64,000 nucleotides of DNA, from NCBI RefSeq assembly GCF_028736035.1, contig NZ_CP117866.1, forward strand, positions 3,286,001 through 3,350,000. The letters run 5' to 3'. Shown here piece by piece: positions 29,036 to 39,189 of this stretch. Within the stretch, counting starts at the first letter, position 1. Each line of letters opens with the position of its first letter. Under the pieces are notes generated by a model, which was not told the origin of the DNA, did no database searches, and saw only the letters and a program-made list of their open reading frames with translations. The stretch comes from Streptomyces sp. T12 (GTDB taxonomy: Bacteria; Actinomycetota; Actinomycetes; Streptomycetales; Streptomycetaceae). The translations under genes were made by a program, and so were the position numbers.

Positions 29036-29049
29036 GCGGGAGCGGGGGT

Positions 29050-29070
29050 CCAGGGGGCGGAGCCCCCTGG
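29050..29070 (+). terminator. Terminator of the transporter-aldolase operon
   Basis: CCAGGGGGC and GCCCCCTGG form a perfect 9-bp stem with a GGA loop, 15 nt after the aldolase stop codon and 17 nt before the IS630 element. Confidence 0.75.
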
Positions 29071-29086
29071 CGGGGGCGAGAAACTA

Positions 29087-30271
29087 GTGATCTGGTTCGG
29101 AGATCCTGTCTCAGTAGCGGCAGATGCGGTCGAGGATCTGGTCGGCGGTCTTGGTCCATTTGAAGGGCCTGACATCGTCGTTCCAGACCTTGATCCACTC
29201 TTCGAGTGCGGTCTTGAGGTCGTCGAGTGAGCAGAACACCCCGCGTGTGAGGCAGCGTCGTTCCAGCTCGGCGAACCACCGTTCGACCTGGTTGATCCAG
29301 GACGAGTAGGTCGGGGTGAAGTGGAGCTGGAAGCGGGGGTGCGCGAGCAGCCACTTGTGCACCACGGGCGCCTTGTGGGCGGAGAGGTTGTCGCAGATGA
29401 CGTGGACCGCCAGGCTCTTGTCGGTCTGGCGGTCGATCTCGTCGAGGAAGTCGCGGAACTCGACGGCCCGGTGTTGGGCGGACAGCTTCGTGATCACCTT
29501 GCCCGTGGCGGTGTTCAGTGCGGCGAACAGGTCGACGGTCCCGTGCCGGACGTAGTCGAAACTCCGCCGCTCGGGCACTCCCGGAATCATCGGCAGGACC
29601 GGTGCGGTCCGCTCAAGAGCCTGGATCTGTGGTTTCTCGTCCATCGCGAAGACGACGGCATTGGCCGGCGGGGCGAGGTAAAGGCCGACGACATCACGGA
29701 TCTTGTCGATCAGAAACGGGTCGGGTGAGATCTTGAAGGTCTCAGTCCGCCACGGCTGCAGGCCGAAGGCGTGCCAGATCCGCAGCACGCGCGCCGGCGA
29801 GATCCCCACGACCTTGGCCAGCTCCCGCTTCGACCAGTGCGTCCCGCCCTGTGGCGTCTGCTCCAGGGTGCGGACCACGACCTCTTCCACCTGGGCATCG
29901 GTGATGGTCCGCGGCACCCCGGGCCGCGGCTCGTCGGCGAGTCCGTCCAGTCGCCGGGCAAGGAACCGTGTGCGCCAGCGGCGCACGGTATCTCTGCCGA
30001 CACCGAGTCGCGCGGCGACCACGGTGTTGTTCCAGCCGTTCGCGCACGCCAGCACGATGCGTGCGCGAACGGCCAGTCCCTGGGCGGTCGAGCGGCGCTT
30101 GGCCCAGCTCTCCAGCGTCAGCCGCTCGGCCTCCGACAACACGACAGGTTCCAGCCGGGTATCGCCCATCCACGCAGCACAGCGCGAGCGCACTACCCGC
30201 CGCAGCAGAACGCCGCAATCTGAAAGAGGGGACGCCTCACGTGGCGACCCACGACCTCAAAACCAGATCAC
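29087..30271 (-). mobile_element. Complete IS630-family insertion sequence
   Basis: The 1185-bp element has terminal inverted repeats starting GTGATCTGGTT at both ends, with partial matching for about another 12 nt. It is flanked on each side by TA (29085-29086 and 30272-30273), the target duplication of the IS630/Tc1 group. Each junction reads CTAG. It contains one transposase gene, which looks intact. It inserted between the aldolase operon and a proline-rich membrane protein gene. Confidence 0.9.
29111..30169 (-). CDS. IS630-family transposase
   Basis: The 352-residue protein has N-terminal helix-turn-helix regions (about 40-75 and 110-135) and a DDE catalytic domain with Asp177 (AMDEKPQ), Asp260 (ICDNLSAHK) and Glu296 (WINQVERWFAELE). 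No frameshift or stop interrupts it, unlike many IS630 copies that need frameshifting. An upstream ATG at 30193 would add eight residues. It is closely similar to the remnant at 31735-32408. Confidence 0.93.
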   Translation of the reverse strand: MGDTRLEPVVLSEAERLTLESWAKRRSTAQGLAVRARIVLACANGWNNTVVAARLGVGRDTVRRWRTRFLARRLDGLADEPRPGVPRTITDAQVEEVVVRTLEQTPQGGTHWSKRELAKVVGISPARVLRIWHAFGLQPWRTETFKISPDPFLIDKIRDVVGLYLAPPANAVVFAMDEKPQIQALERTAPVLPMIPGVPERRSFDYVRHGTVDLFAALNTATGKVITKLSAQHRAVEFRDFLDEIDRQTDKSLAVHVICDNLSAHKAPVVHKWLLAHPRFQLHFTPTYSSWINQVERWFAELERRCLTRGVFCSLDDLKTALEEWIKVWNDDVRPFKWTKTADQILDRICRY

Positions 30272-30296
30272 TAGTACGTCCTGCGAGGCGCCGTTC

Positions 30297-31199
30297 CTAG
30301 CGCATCAACAGTCCCCGCATCCCCAGCCCGTAGTGCACGCGCAGCCGGTGCAGCTCCCACAGGCCCACCGCCGTGACGGAGAGCGGGGCGCCCAGGATGA
30401 ACACGTACCGGATCACCGTCGGCACGCCCTCGTGGGCGCCGGTGAACATGTCGATCAGTGCCATCTCCCACGCCAACGCCATGATCAGCAGCGGCGGCAC
30501 CGTCTCGTGGATGTCCGCGGTGCGGAACACGTGCTGGACGGCGAGTCCCACGCCCCAGACGACGAACGGCGTCACCCAGAAGAGGACGAAGAGGGTGAAC
30601 GCGAGGATGAGGCCCTTCGTCACGGTGAAGTGGCCCTCCACGAGGGGTTCCTGGCCCTCGAAGAACCCTGAGAGCACGATGATCGGGAAGACGGAGGCCG
30701 CCGCCATCATGGCCACGATCGCGCCGAAGCACCGCCCCGCCCGGCGCAGCAGGTCCCGTCGCGCCGCCGGAGCGGCCAGGCCGTACAGGACGCCGACGAC
30801 GACCGGGAGGGTCGCCGCCAGCACGAGGGCGCTGGTCCACGACTTGTCGACCTGCTCGTCCGCCGCATCGCTGAGCTTGGGGGCGAGCTTGTAGGCGTAG
30901 GACATCCACAGGAACGCGCCCACGCCGACCAGGGTCCTGATCTTCCGCATCCGCGCCACCTCAGGATCCGAGACGATGCCCGGCCGTGACGGGGTGAAGA
31001 CCCTGCGCGCGGTGTGGATGGGGCCGATCCGCCGCCGCAGCCGGGTGATCGGCCCGCCCGGCGGCGGCACCGGCGGCCCCGGGTAGGGCGGCTGGGGCTG
31101 TGGCGGCACGTAGGGCTGGGGCGGATAGGGCTGAGGTGGCTGCGGCTGGTAGGGCTGCGGCCCCTGGGGCGGCTGTCCGCCCGGGTTCCAGTTGCTCAT
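30297..31199 (-). CDS. Proline-rich N-terminus multi-pass membrane protein
   Basis: The 300-residue product starts with about 50 residues of Pro/Gln/Tyr repeats (PYQPQPPQPYPPQ type), followed by a basic stretch (RLRRRIGPIHTARR) and five or six hydrophobic segments. No transport or enzyme motif was recognised. Streptomyces has many such membrane proteins with disordered Pro-rich tails, possibly partner-binding. The IS630 element ends only 24 nt beyond its stop, so the coding region is intact. It is divergent from the truncated gene at 31370. Confidence 0.75.
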   Translation of the reverse strand: MSNWNPGGQPPQGPQPYQPQPPQPYPPQPYVPPQPQPPYPGPPVPPPGGPITRLRRRIGPIHTARRVFTPSRPGIVSDPEVARMRKIRTLVGVGAFLWMSYAYKLAPKLSDAADEQVDKSWTSALVLAATLPVVVGVLYGLAAPAARRDLLRRAGRCFGAIVAMMAAASVFPIIVLSGFFEGQEPLVEGHFTVTKGLILAFTLFVLFWVTPFVVWGVGLAVQHVFRTADIHETVPPLLIMALAWEMALIDMFTGAHEGVPTVIRYVFILGAPLSVTAVGLWELHRLRVHYGLGMRGLLMR

Positions 31200-31369
31200 C
31201 GTTCGTCCCCCGATATGCGAGTGTGCGCCGCGATGGGCGCGATCGCCGAGTGTATTGAGCACACAGGGTCCGCGCAGCCCTCGCCCCGGGCCGTGCACCG
31301 AACGGCCACAATTATGCAAGCATGCTTGCTTGTTTTCATCGGCGCTGCCATGCCCGAGGGGAGCGTCCC

Positions 31370-31734
31370 GTGTCCGATCCGACGCCCGTGTTCGACGACC
31401 TGCGCGAGGAGAGCGAGGAACTCGACCGGCTGGTGGCCGAGTTGAGCGCCGAGCAGTGGGCGCTCGCCACCCCGGCGCCCGGCTGGAGCGTCGCCCACCA
31501 GATCGCGCATCTCGCCTGGACGGACCATTCGGCGCTGCTGGCCGCGACCGACACGGACGCCTTCCACGTCCTGGTGGAGAAGGCGCTGGTGTCGCCGGGC
31601 TCCTTCGTCGACGACGGTGCCGAGGAGGACCGCTACGCCGGGACCTATCTCGGCGAACGCGAACTACGCGCGCTGGTCGCCAACCCCCGCCTCCAGGTCT
31701 ACGAAGACCCGAAGGCGTTCCTGACCTGCAACCA
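31370..31734 (+). pseudogene. Truncated mycothiol-dependent maleylpyruvate isomerase-like gene (TIGR03084 type)
   Basis: The GTG at 31370 follows GAGGGGAG. The first 85 residues match the N-terminal DinB-like bundle of maleylpyruvate-isomerase-type metal proteins (DDLREESEELDRLVAELS, TPAPGWSVAHQIAHLAWTDH with a metal-binding His). Family members have about 250 residues. Here homology breaks near 31625 and gives way to an unrelated piece of about 35 codons (containing GTYLGERELRALV), which then meets the IS630 remnant at 31735. The frame ends at 31801. The gene has lost its C-terminal half and is surely inactive. Confidence 0.7.
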
Positions 31735-32408
31735 CTGCAGCCCTGGCGCACGAAACTTTCAAGATCTCTCCGGACCCGCTGCTGATCGACAAGATCCGTG
31801 ACGTGGTCGGACTGTATCTCGCCCCGTCGGCGAACACGGCCGTCTTCGCGGTCGACGAGAAACCGCAGATCCAGGCCCTGGAACGGACAGCGCCGGTGCT
31901 GCCGATGGTGCCGGGCACCCCTGAGCGCCGCAGCTTCGACTACGTCCGGCACGGCACCGTGGACCTGTTCGCCGCCCTGAACACCGCCACCGGCAAGGTG
32001 ATCGGGAAGCTGTCCGCACAGCACCGCGCGGTCGACTTCCGTGACTTCCTCGACGAGATCGACCGCCAGACCGATCCCGGCCTGGCGGTCCACGTGATCT
32101 GCGACAACCTCTCCGCCCACAAGGCGCCGGTGGTGCACAAGTGGCTGCTTGCGCATCCCCGGTTCCGCCTGCACTTCACCCCGGCCTACTCGTCCTGGAT
32201 CAACCAGGTCGAGCGGTGGTTCGCGGAGCTGGAACGACGCTGCCTTGAACGCGGCGTGTTCTGCTCACTTGATGAACTGAAGACCGGGCTCGAAGAGTGG
32301 ATCAAGACCTGGAACGAACAGGCTCGGCCCTTCAAGTGGACCAAGACCGCAGATCAGATCATCGACCGCATCTGCCGCTACTGCGACAGGATCTCCGGAC
32401 CGGGACAC
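31735..32408 (+). mobile_element. 5'-truncated IS630-family remnant
   Basis: Homology to the complete element begins at the CTGCAGCC sequence at 31735 (transposase residue 137) and runs to the outer end, where GGGACAC is followed by TA. The left third, including its inverted repeat, is missing. The remnant lies in the opposite orientation to the complete copy 1.5 kb away and differs at many third positions, so it is an older, separate insertion. Confidence 0.85.
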
Positions 32409-32411
32409 TAG
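31745..32411 (+). pseudogene. Remnant of IS630 transposase, catalytic domain
   Basis: The frame keeps the DDE residues (AVDEKPQ, ICDNLSAHK, WINQVERWFAELE) but has no start and no DNA-binding domain. Near the left end one G is missing relative to the complete copy (GCACGAAACT), which shifts the frame. At the right end the normal TGA is TGC, so the frame continues nine codons to a TAG formed by the terminal repeat and the flanking TA. The convergent sialidase stop uses the same CTAG. Confidence 0.82.
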
Positions 32412-33619
32412 GTCAGGTCAGCCACCGGCAGCCGGCGGAACTCGATCGTCTCGTACGGCCCGGACTCCCCCGTCTCGTAGAGGATCCCGACCGTCCGCCG
32501 GCCGAGCGGCACCATGTCGGAGTACGCCGCCCGCTGCCGAGACAGCGTCAGCGCCTTCGTGAAGGTCGCGCCTCCGTCCGTACTGCGCCACACAGCCATC
32601 GACTGACGGGCAGTCGGGACGGACGGGCCGGAGAACACCAACGGGGCTCCGGCGCCGGCGAGTTGGAGGACGCTGCCCTCCACCACCGGAACGTCGTTCA
32701 GCGTCGGCTGGACGGTGTACGGGCGGTCCAGGGTCTCCCCGCCGTCGCTCGAGTGGCTGTCGAGCCGGTTGCCGGCGCTCGTGCCGAGCTGGTCGCGGGA
32801 GTTGAAGTACACCCTGCCGTCGGGGAGTTCGGCGGCCGTGGACTCGTTGGCGTTGCTGACACCGTCGTAGGAGTCGTCCACGAAGCCCGACTGCCACGTA
32901 CGCCCGCCGTCGTCGCTGTAGATGGCGTGGGCGCCGTAGTACTTCGGCTCCTGCCCGGTGTCGGCAGACCCGGACGCGGGCGCCACCGAGTGGTTCGACG
33001 GGACCACCAGCCGCCCCGCGTACGGGCCCCTCCGGAGCGCGATCGCGTGGCCCGGACCCGTCGCGTACCAGCGCCAGTTCGGCGGCTTCACCTGCGTCGT
33101 GATGTCACGCGGGGCCGTGAAGTGGCGGCCGTCGTCCAGGCTCCGCTGGACGAACACCCGGCGGCTCTCCGCCGGCGTCGCCTCGCCCCGCATGATCTGC
33201 GCCTCCGTCACATCACCGCTGTTGTAGGAGGTGACCAGCACGATCGCACCGGTGCGCGGTTCCACCACCGGGGCAGGGTTGCCCCGCGTGTCCCCGTCCC
33301 CGGGGGAGACCACCGCCGGCGCGCCCCAGGTGCAGCCGCCGTCGGTGGAGCGTCTGAGGACGACATCGATGTCGCCGGTGTCGCCAGCACCGCTGCGCCG
33401 GCCCTCGGCGAAGGCCAGCACCGTGCCCCGCCGGGTCGTGATCGTCGCCGGAATGCGGTACGTGTCGTAGCCGCCCTCGCCCGAGACGTACGGGACGGAG
33501 GACGTGCAGCCGGTGTCCGCCGAGGCGTTGCCGGCGGTGGTGAGAGGGGTGGCCAGGAGTACTGCGGTGACCAGGGTGACCAGGTGGGTACGGCTGAAGG
33601 TGCGGCTCAGGAAGGCCAT
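32408..33619 (-). CDS. Secreted exo-alpha-sialidase (BNR-repeat neuraminidase)
   Basis: The 403-residue protein has a Sec signal (about 1-35, ending NASA). It has a six-bladed propeller with the YRIP arginine motif, EGR (FAEGRRSG) and Asp-boxes STDGGCTW, SDDGGRTW, SSDGGETL and STDGGATF. It releases terminal sialic acids from glycans outside the cell. A GGGAA sequence precedes the ATG at 33619. Its stop codon (TAG) is formed at the junction with the IS630 remnant, so the insertion hit exactly the stop and did not shorten the known fold. Confidence 0.9.
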   Translation of the reverse strand: MAFLSRTFSRTHLVTLVTAVLLATPLTTAGNASADTGCTSSVPYVSGEGGYDTYRIPATITTRRGTVLAFAEGRRSGAGDTGDIDVVLRRSTDGGCTWGAPAVVSPGDGDTRGNPAPVVEPRTGAIVLVTSYNSGDVTEAQIMRGEATPAESRRVFVQRSLDDGRHFTAPRDITTQVKPPNWRWYATGPGHAIALRRGPYAGRLVVPSNHSVAPASGSADTGQEPKYYGAHAIYSDDGGRTWQSGFVDDSYDGVSNANESTAAELPDGRVYFNSRDQLGTSAGNRLDSHSSDGGETLDRPYTVQPTLNDVPVVEGSVLQLAGAGAPLVFSGPSVPTARQSMAVWRSTDGGATFTKALTLSRQRAAYSDMVPLGRRTVGILYETGESGPYETIEFRRLPVADLT

Positions 33620-33666
33620 CGAGTTCCCTTGATTCCCTTGACGGGGTGTCAGCATTGACCTGTCCG

Positions 33667-34322
33667 TCACAGGCTTCCCGGAGTCACCATCCCCGACTCG
33701 TACGCCACGATGACCAACTGCGCCCGGTCCCGCGCCCCCAGCTTCCCCATGATGCGGCTGACGTGGGTCTTCGCCGTGAGCGGGCTGAGCCCCAACGCCT
33801 CTGCCACTTCCGTGTTGTTGAGGCCGCGCGCGACCAGCGCCAGCACCTCGCGCTCGCGTTCGGACAGGCATGCGGGCCCGGCCGCCGTGGGTGCGGAGGG
33901 GCTGCGCAGGAACCGCTCGATCAGCCGTGCCGTCGGGCCCGGCGACAGCAGGGACTCGCCCGCCGCCACCGTGCGGATGGCGTCGAGGAGTTCGGCCGGG
34001 CGGGTGTCCTTGACGAGGAATCCGGAGGCACCGGCGCGCAGCGCGTCCACGATGTTCTCGTCGGTGTCGTAGGTGGTGAGGACCAGCACCCGCACCCCGG
34101 CCAGCGTCTCGTCGGCCGCGATTCGGCGGGTCGCCTCGATGCCGTCGAGGTCGGGCATGCGGATGTCCATCACGACGAGGTCGGCGCGTGAGCTCCCGGC
34201 CAGTTCCGCGGCCTCCCGGCCGGTGGCCGCCTGGCCGACGACCTCCATGTCCGGGGCCGACTCGACCAGCATGGCGAACGCCTCCCGGACCAGTGTCTGG
34301 TCGTCCGCGAGCAGGACGCGGA

Positions 34323-34326
<4 letters not shown>
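33667..34326 (-). CDS. LuxR/NarL-family response regulator
   Basis: The 219-residue protein has a receiver domain with acidic pocket Asp8/Asp9, phosphoacceptor Asp54 (VVMDIRMPD), Thr and Lys (FLVKD), and a C-terminal LuxR helix-turn-helix (LSEREREVLALVARGLNNTEVAEALGLSPLTAKTHVSRIMGKLG). Its ATG overlaps the stop of the kinase gene (ATGA), so the two form a two-component pair. The MMPL exporter gene just upstream of the kinase on the same strand is a likely target or functional partner. Confidence 0.94.
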
Positions 34327-35558
<1,232 letters not shown>

Positions 35559-35611
35559 GGGGTCATCCTCCGCTAGCGGGCGCCCCTCCGGGAGGGAGGG
35601 GCACCGGTCGG

Positions 35612-37699
35612 TCAGTGGGCGGCGGCGGGCACCCGCTCCGGTTCCTTCGGCGGTACGGGCCGCTCGGGCTCGCGGGACAGGGCACCCGGCCACCACACCT
35701 TCCGCCCCAAGGCCACGCTCGCGCTGGTGACCAGGTAGGTGCGGACCAGGAAGGTGTCCAGCAGCACGCCGACCGCGATGACGAAGCCCAGCTCGACGAG
35801 CTGCACCATCGGCATGTTGGTGAGCACCGCGAAGGTGGCGGCGAGGACGAGCCCGGCGGAGGCGATGACCCCGCCCGTCGTACGCAGCGCGGTGAGCGCG
35901 GCCGACGCCGGTTCGGCGCCCTTCAGGGACTCCTCGCGCATCCGGTGCATCAGGAAGATGCCGTAGTCGACGCCGAGCGCCACCAGGAACACGAAGGAGA
36001 GCAGCCCCAGCCCCGGGTCCGTGCCCTCGAAGCCGAAGACCGGCCCGAAGACGAGTCCGCCGATGCCGAGCGCTGCGCCCCACACCGCGACCACGGCCGC
36101 CACCAGGATCAGCGGGGCGACGAGCGAGCGCAGCAGGGCGACGAGGATCAGCAGCACGGACAGCAGCACGATCGGCACGACGACCAGGCGGTCCCGGGCG
36201 TTGGTGTCCTTCAGGTCGAGCTGCTCGGCGCTCGGCCCGCCGACGTAGGAGCCGTCGAGCTGCTCGCGCAGGGCCTCGATGGTGGCGGTCTCCCCGGCGG
36301 ACTGGGGCGGTGCGGTGGCGAGGACGGAGATCTCGGTCCAGCCGTCTCCGGTACGGCCTTCCCGCGCGCTGTCGACACCCCGGGTGCCGCGGATCGAGGC
36401 GAGCGTCTCGTCGGCGCGGCCCTGCGGCGTGATGACGGTGATGGGCTGGGTGCCACGCTCGGGGTAGGCCTTGCCGAGCGTCTCCATGGCGGCGACCGCG
36501 TCGGGCTTGCTGGTGAAGGAGTCCTGCTGCTTGAGGCTCCCGGGCAGGTTGAAGGCGCCGAGCGCGAGCGCGCCGAGCAGGACGGCACCGCCCGCGAGGA
36601 CGGTCAGCGGCCGGCGTCCGGCGGAGCTGCCCATCGCGGTGAACAGGGACCGGCGGGCCTTGGGCGTGCTGCCGTAGCGCGGCACGAGCGGCCAGAACAC
36701 GCGCCGCCCGAGCAGGACGAGGATCGCGGGCAGCAGCGTCAGCATCGCGACGAGCGCGCACAGCACGCCGACGGTGCCGAGCGGGCCCATGCCCCGGCTG
36801 GAGTTGAGGTCGGCGGCGAGCAGGCACAGCAGCCCGGCGGCGACGGTGCCGGAGGAGGCGAGCACGGCGGGCCCGCAGCCCCTGAGCGCGGCGACCATGG
36901 CGTCGTAGGGCCGCTCGATACGCCGTAGCTCCTCCCGGTACCGGGAGACGAGCAGAAGCGCGTAGTCGGTCCCCGCCCCGAACACGAGAATCGTCATGAT
37001 CCCGGAGCTCTGGCCGGACACGGACGTGCCGAACCCCTGGTTGAGGCCGTAGGCGACGCCCATCGACAGGTAGTCGGCGAGGCCCGCGACGGCGAGCGGC
37101 ACGAGCCACAGGAACGGGCTGCGGTAGATGAGGATCAAAAGCAGGGCCACGACCCCGGCGGTGGTGTACAGCAGCGGTCCGTCGAGCGAGTTGTAGACCT
37201 CGCTCGCGTCGGTGGCGAGCGCGCCCTCGCCGCCGACGTCGACGCTGAGCCCGTCGCCGCCCCTGGCCACGTCCCGGACGTCGTTGACGAGGGCGTCGCG
37301 CTTGTCCTCGTCCTGGCCGGGCTCGGTGCTGGCCACCGGGTACATCAGGGTGGTGCCGTCCTTCGACGGGATGCCCTGCGGTTCGCCGGTCAGCTCGTGC
37401 CCGCCGGCGATCCGGTCGATCTGCTCGGCCGCCGTCGCCTTGTCGGCGGCGGTCAGCCCGCCTTCCCGGTGATAGACGACGACCATCTCGGTGGCCTCGC
37501 CCCCGGGCAACCGGTCCTGGATCTTGGCCACTTGCGTGGAATCGGCGCTCGCCGGCAGATAGTCGACGGCCCGGTCGCGCTGGACGTCCGCCAGCTTCGA
37601 CGCGAACGGCGACGCGATCGCGAGCACCGCGATCCACAGCCCGAGCACGAGCCACGGCACGGCCCGCCGTCGCCGCGCACTTGTCCTTACGGCCCCCAT
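35612..37699 (-). CDS. MMPL-family RND transporter
   Basis: The 695-residue protein has two repeats, each with an extracytoplasmic domain and a cluster of helices, about 12 in all. Motifs include GAGTDYALLLVSRYREEL in the first half and ALGVDYGIFLMHRMREE in the second, where the Asp-Tyr pairs carry the proton relay. MMPL proteins in actinomycetes export lipids, siderophores or drugs. It lies 53 nt upstream of the histidine kinase gene on the same strand, a frequent arrangement for drug or envelope-stress responses. Confidence 0.93.
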   Translation of the reverse strand: MGAVRTSARRRRAVPWLVLGLWIAVLAIASPFASKLADVQRDRAVDYLPASADSTQVAKIQDRLPGGEATEMVVVYHREGGLTAADKATAAEQIDRIAGGHELTGEPQGIPSKDGTTLMYPVASTEPGQDEDKRDALVNDVRDVARGGDGLSVDVGGEGALATDASEVYNSLDGPLLYTTAGVVALLLILIYRSPFLWLVPLAVAGLADYLSMGVAYGLNQGFGTSVSGQSSGIMTILVFGAGTDYALLLVSRYREELRRIERPYDAMVAALRGCGPAVLASSGTVAAGLLCLLAADLNSSRGMGPLGTVGVLCALVAMLTLLPAILVLLGRRVFWPLVPRYGSTPKARRSLFTAMGSSAGRRPLTVLAGGAVLLGALALGAFNLPGSLKQQDSFTSKPDAVAAMETLGKAYPERGTQPITVITPQGRADETLASIRGTRGVDSAREGRTGDGWTEISVLATAPPQSAGETATIEALREQLDGSYVGGPSAEQLDLKDTNARDRLVVVPIVLLSVLLILVALLRSLVAPLILVAAVVAVWGAALGIGGLVFGPVFGFEGTDPGLGLLSFVFLVALGVDYGIFLMHRMREESLKGAEPASAALTALRTTGGVIASAGLVLAATFAVLTNMPMVQLVELGFVIAVGVLLDTFLVRTYLVTSASVALGRKVWWPGALSREPERPVPPKEPERVPAAAH

Positions 37700-37896
37700 G
37701 AGACGGGCCCCCCTCCGGATCGGGTGTCTGGGTCGTCTCCAGACTCCCGGCGGTCAGGGGCCGGATCGTCGGGCGAGAGGGCGAGTTCGGGGATACCGCC
37801 GCGGTAGACGGAATGACGCGATTACTCCCCCGGGAGTACTGGGCCTGAGTATCCGTACTCAGGCCCCGGCCCTGCGTTCGGGGGAGGCTGGCAGCC

Positions 37897-38412
37897 GTGA
37901 TCGACCCCACCACCCGACGGCCGTCCGGCCTCCCGCAGTTCCGCGGCGCCAACGTGCCGCCCCCGCGCACCGGACGCCGCCGGCTGCCCCTCGCCGGGGA
38001 CATCGCCCTGGCCGTCGGGCTGCTCGTCCTCGACGTCGTCGGGGTCGTCGCGGCCTGCCTGCTCGGCATCGACGTCAGCGGCGACTGGAAGCCGTTCGAT
38101 CCGGGCGCGGACAACTCCGACGTCACCCTCACGCTCAACTGGCTCTACGTGGGCATCGCCGGCGGCCTCGTGCTGCTGAGCGCCGCGCTGCTGTACCTGC
38201 TCCGCGCCGTCGTCAGCGCCTGTCTGCAGGTGCTCGTCGGCGTCGCCGTACTGGTCGTCGCCGTGAGCGGCGCGCAGTTCGACGCAGACCGCGCCGCCCG
38301 GGCCTACGACGGTGTGCGCGCCGCCGCCGCAAGCAGCCGGGTCACGTCCTCGCCGCAGATGGTGAGGGCGGCGCCGACCGTCGCGAGGACATCGCGCTCG
38401 GCGGGCGTGTAG
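37897..38412 (+). CDS. DUF6234-like membrane protein
   Basis: The 171-residue protein has a basic, Pro-rich N-terminus (residues 1-30) and three hydrophobic segments at about 32-57, 80-105 and 107-130. This fits small actinobacterial membrane proteins of the DUF6234 type, with no known function. Its last 36 codons (38304-38412) overlap the 3' end of the convergent TerB-like gene, so the C-terminus after about residue 135 is probably a recent extension caused by loss of an earlier stop. The GTG start has a GGGAGG 12 nt upstream. Confidence 0.65.
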   Translation: MIDPTTRRPSGLPQFRGANVPPPRTGRRRLPLAGDIALAVGLLVLDVVGVVAACLLGIDVSGDWKPFDPGADNSDVTLTLNWLYVGIAGGLVLLSAALLYLLRAVVSACLQVLVGVAVLVVAVSGAQFDADRAARAYDGVRAAAASSRVTSSPQMVRAAPTVARTSRSAGV

Positions 38413-39002
38413 GGACCGTCGGCCAGGGCGATCCGCGCCCCCTGGAGCAGGATCGATTCCCGCCCGGCCGGTGCGAGGTGCGGGGCCAGCGGGTCCAGCG
38501 CCTCGTGGAGCTCTATGGCCAGCCCGGCACCGCAGGGCTCGGAGAAGACCCGCCCGGTGTCCGCCGCCAGCGCCTCGACCAGAGCGCCCAGCTGTTCCTC
38601 CGTGCAGTCGTCGAACCCGGCCGCGCGCACCGTGGCCGCGGCGGCCTCCAGGGCCGGACGGGCGCAGGTGCCGCCCGCGGCCAGCACCGCGAGGGCGACG
38701 GTGTGGACGGCGTCGCGGAGCATCGCGGAGAAGCGGGTGGTGGTCGGGTGGTCCAGGACGTCGGTGCCGAAGTGGTGACGGCAGGCCGCGCACTCCACGA
38801 CGGGGCCGGTCTCGCCGCGCGGCAGGACGGGCACGCCGAGGAACGTGAAGCGGCGGTGCCCGCTCAGCCGCTGGTAGTTGCGGTCGCCCCCGCACCCTGG
38901 GCAGAAGAACTCGCCGTCACCGACGGCCGACCACGCGGTGCGGGTGCCCAGGATGCGCGCAAGCCTGGCGGCACGGCCGTCTTGTCCCCGTCCTGGCAGC
39001 AC
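38304..39002 (-). CDS. TerB-like protein with N-terminal zinc-finger domain
   Basis: The 232-residue protein begins with a small domain holding two cysteine pairs, CPGC (FFCPGCGGDRNYQRLSGH) and CAAC (VVECAACRHHFGT), which should bind zinc. It is followed by a helical TerB-like domain containing ARIALADGPYTPAERDVLATVG, the acidic site linked to tellurite-resistance proteins. The GTG at 39002 was chosen because GGAGG precedes it by 7 nt; upstream starts would lie in non-coding DNA. The role is unknown; TerB domains are thought to bind metal at membranes. Confidence 0.82.
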   Translation of the reverse strand: MLPGRGQDGRAARLARILGTRTAWSAVGDGEFFCPGCGGDRNYQRLSGHRRFTFLGVPVLPRGETGPVVECAACRHHFGTDVLDHPTTTRFSAMLRDAVHTVALAVLAAGGTCARPALEAAAATVRAAGFDDCTEEQLGALVEALAADTGRVFSEPCGAGLAIELHEALDPLAPHLAPAGRESILLQGARIALADGPYTPAERDVLATVGAALTICGEDVTRLLAAAARTPS

Positions 39003-39130
39003 GTCGCACCTCCGTAACGCCGCGGCAACATCGCCGCGCTTGCGTGATGTTAGCCACATCACGGACGTGGAGTCAGCACCCTGGACGAGACCTTTCCGTG
39101 ACCTGCACAGGTCAATGGCTGGAAATGAGC

Positions 39131-39164
39131 GGACCCCGCCCACCAAAATACGGCGGACGGGGCC
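39131..39164 (-). terminator. Possible leuA terminator
   Basis: CCCCGCC pairs with GGACGGGG (one bulged base) around an A-rich loop, about 100 nt beyond the leuA stop codon. A perfect tract is missing, so the call is tentative. Confidence 0.35.
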
Positions 39165-39189
39165 TCAAAACGCCAGGTACGACAACGCC

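Noticed and set aside
29087..32408. Composite transposon formed by the two IS630 copies
   Set aside because: The second copy has lost one end, the two are diverged, and each complete end has its own TA flank, so independent insertions are simpler.
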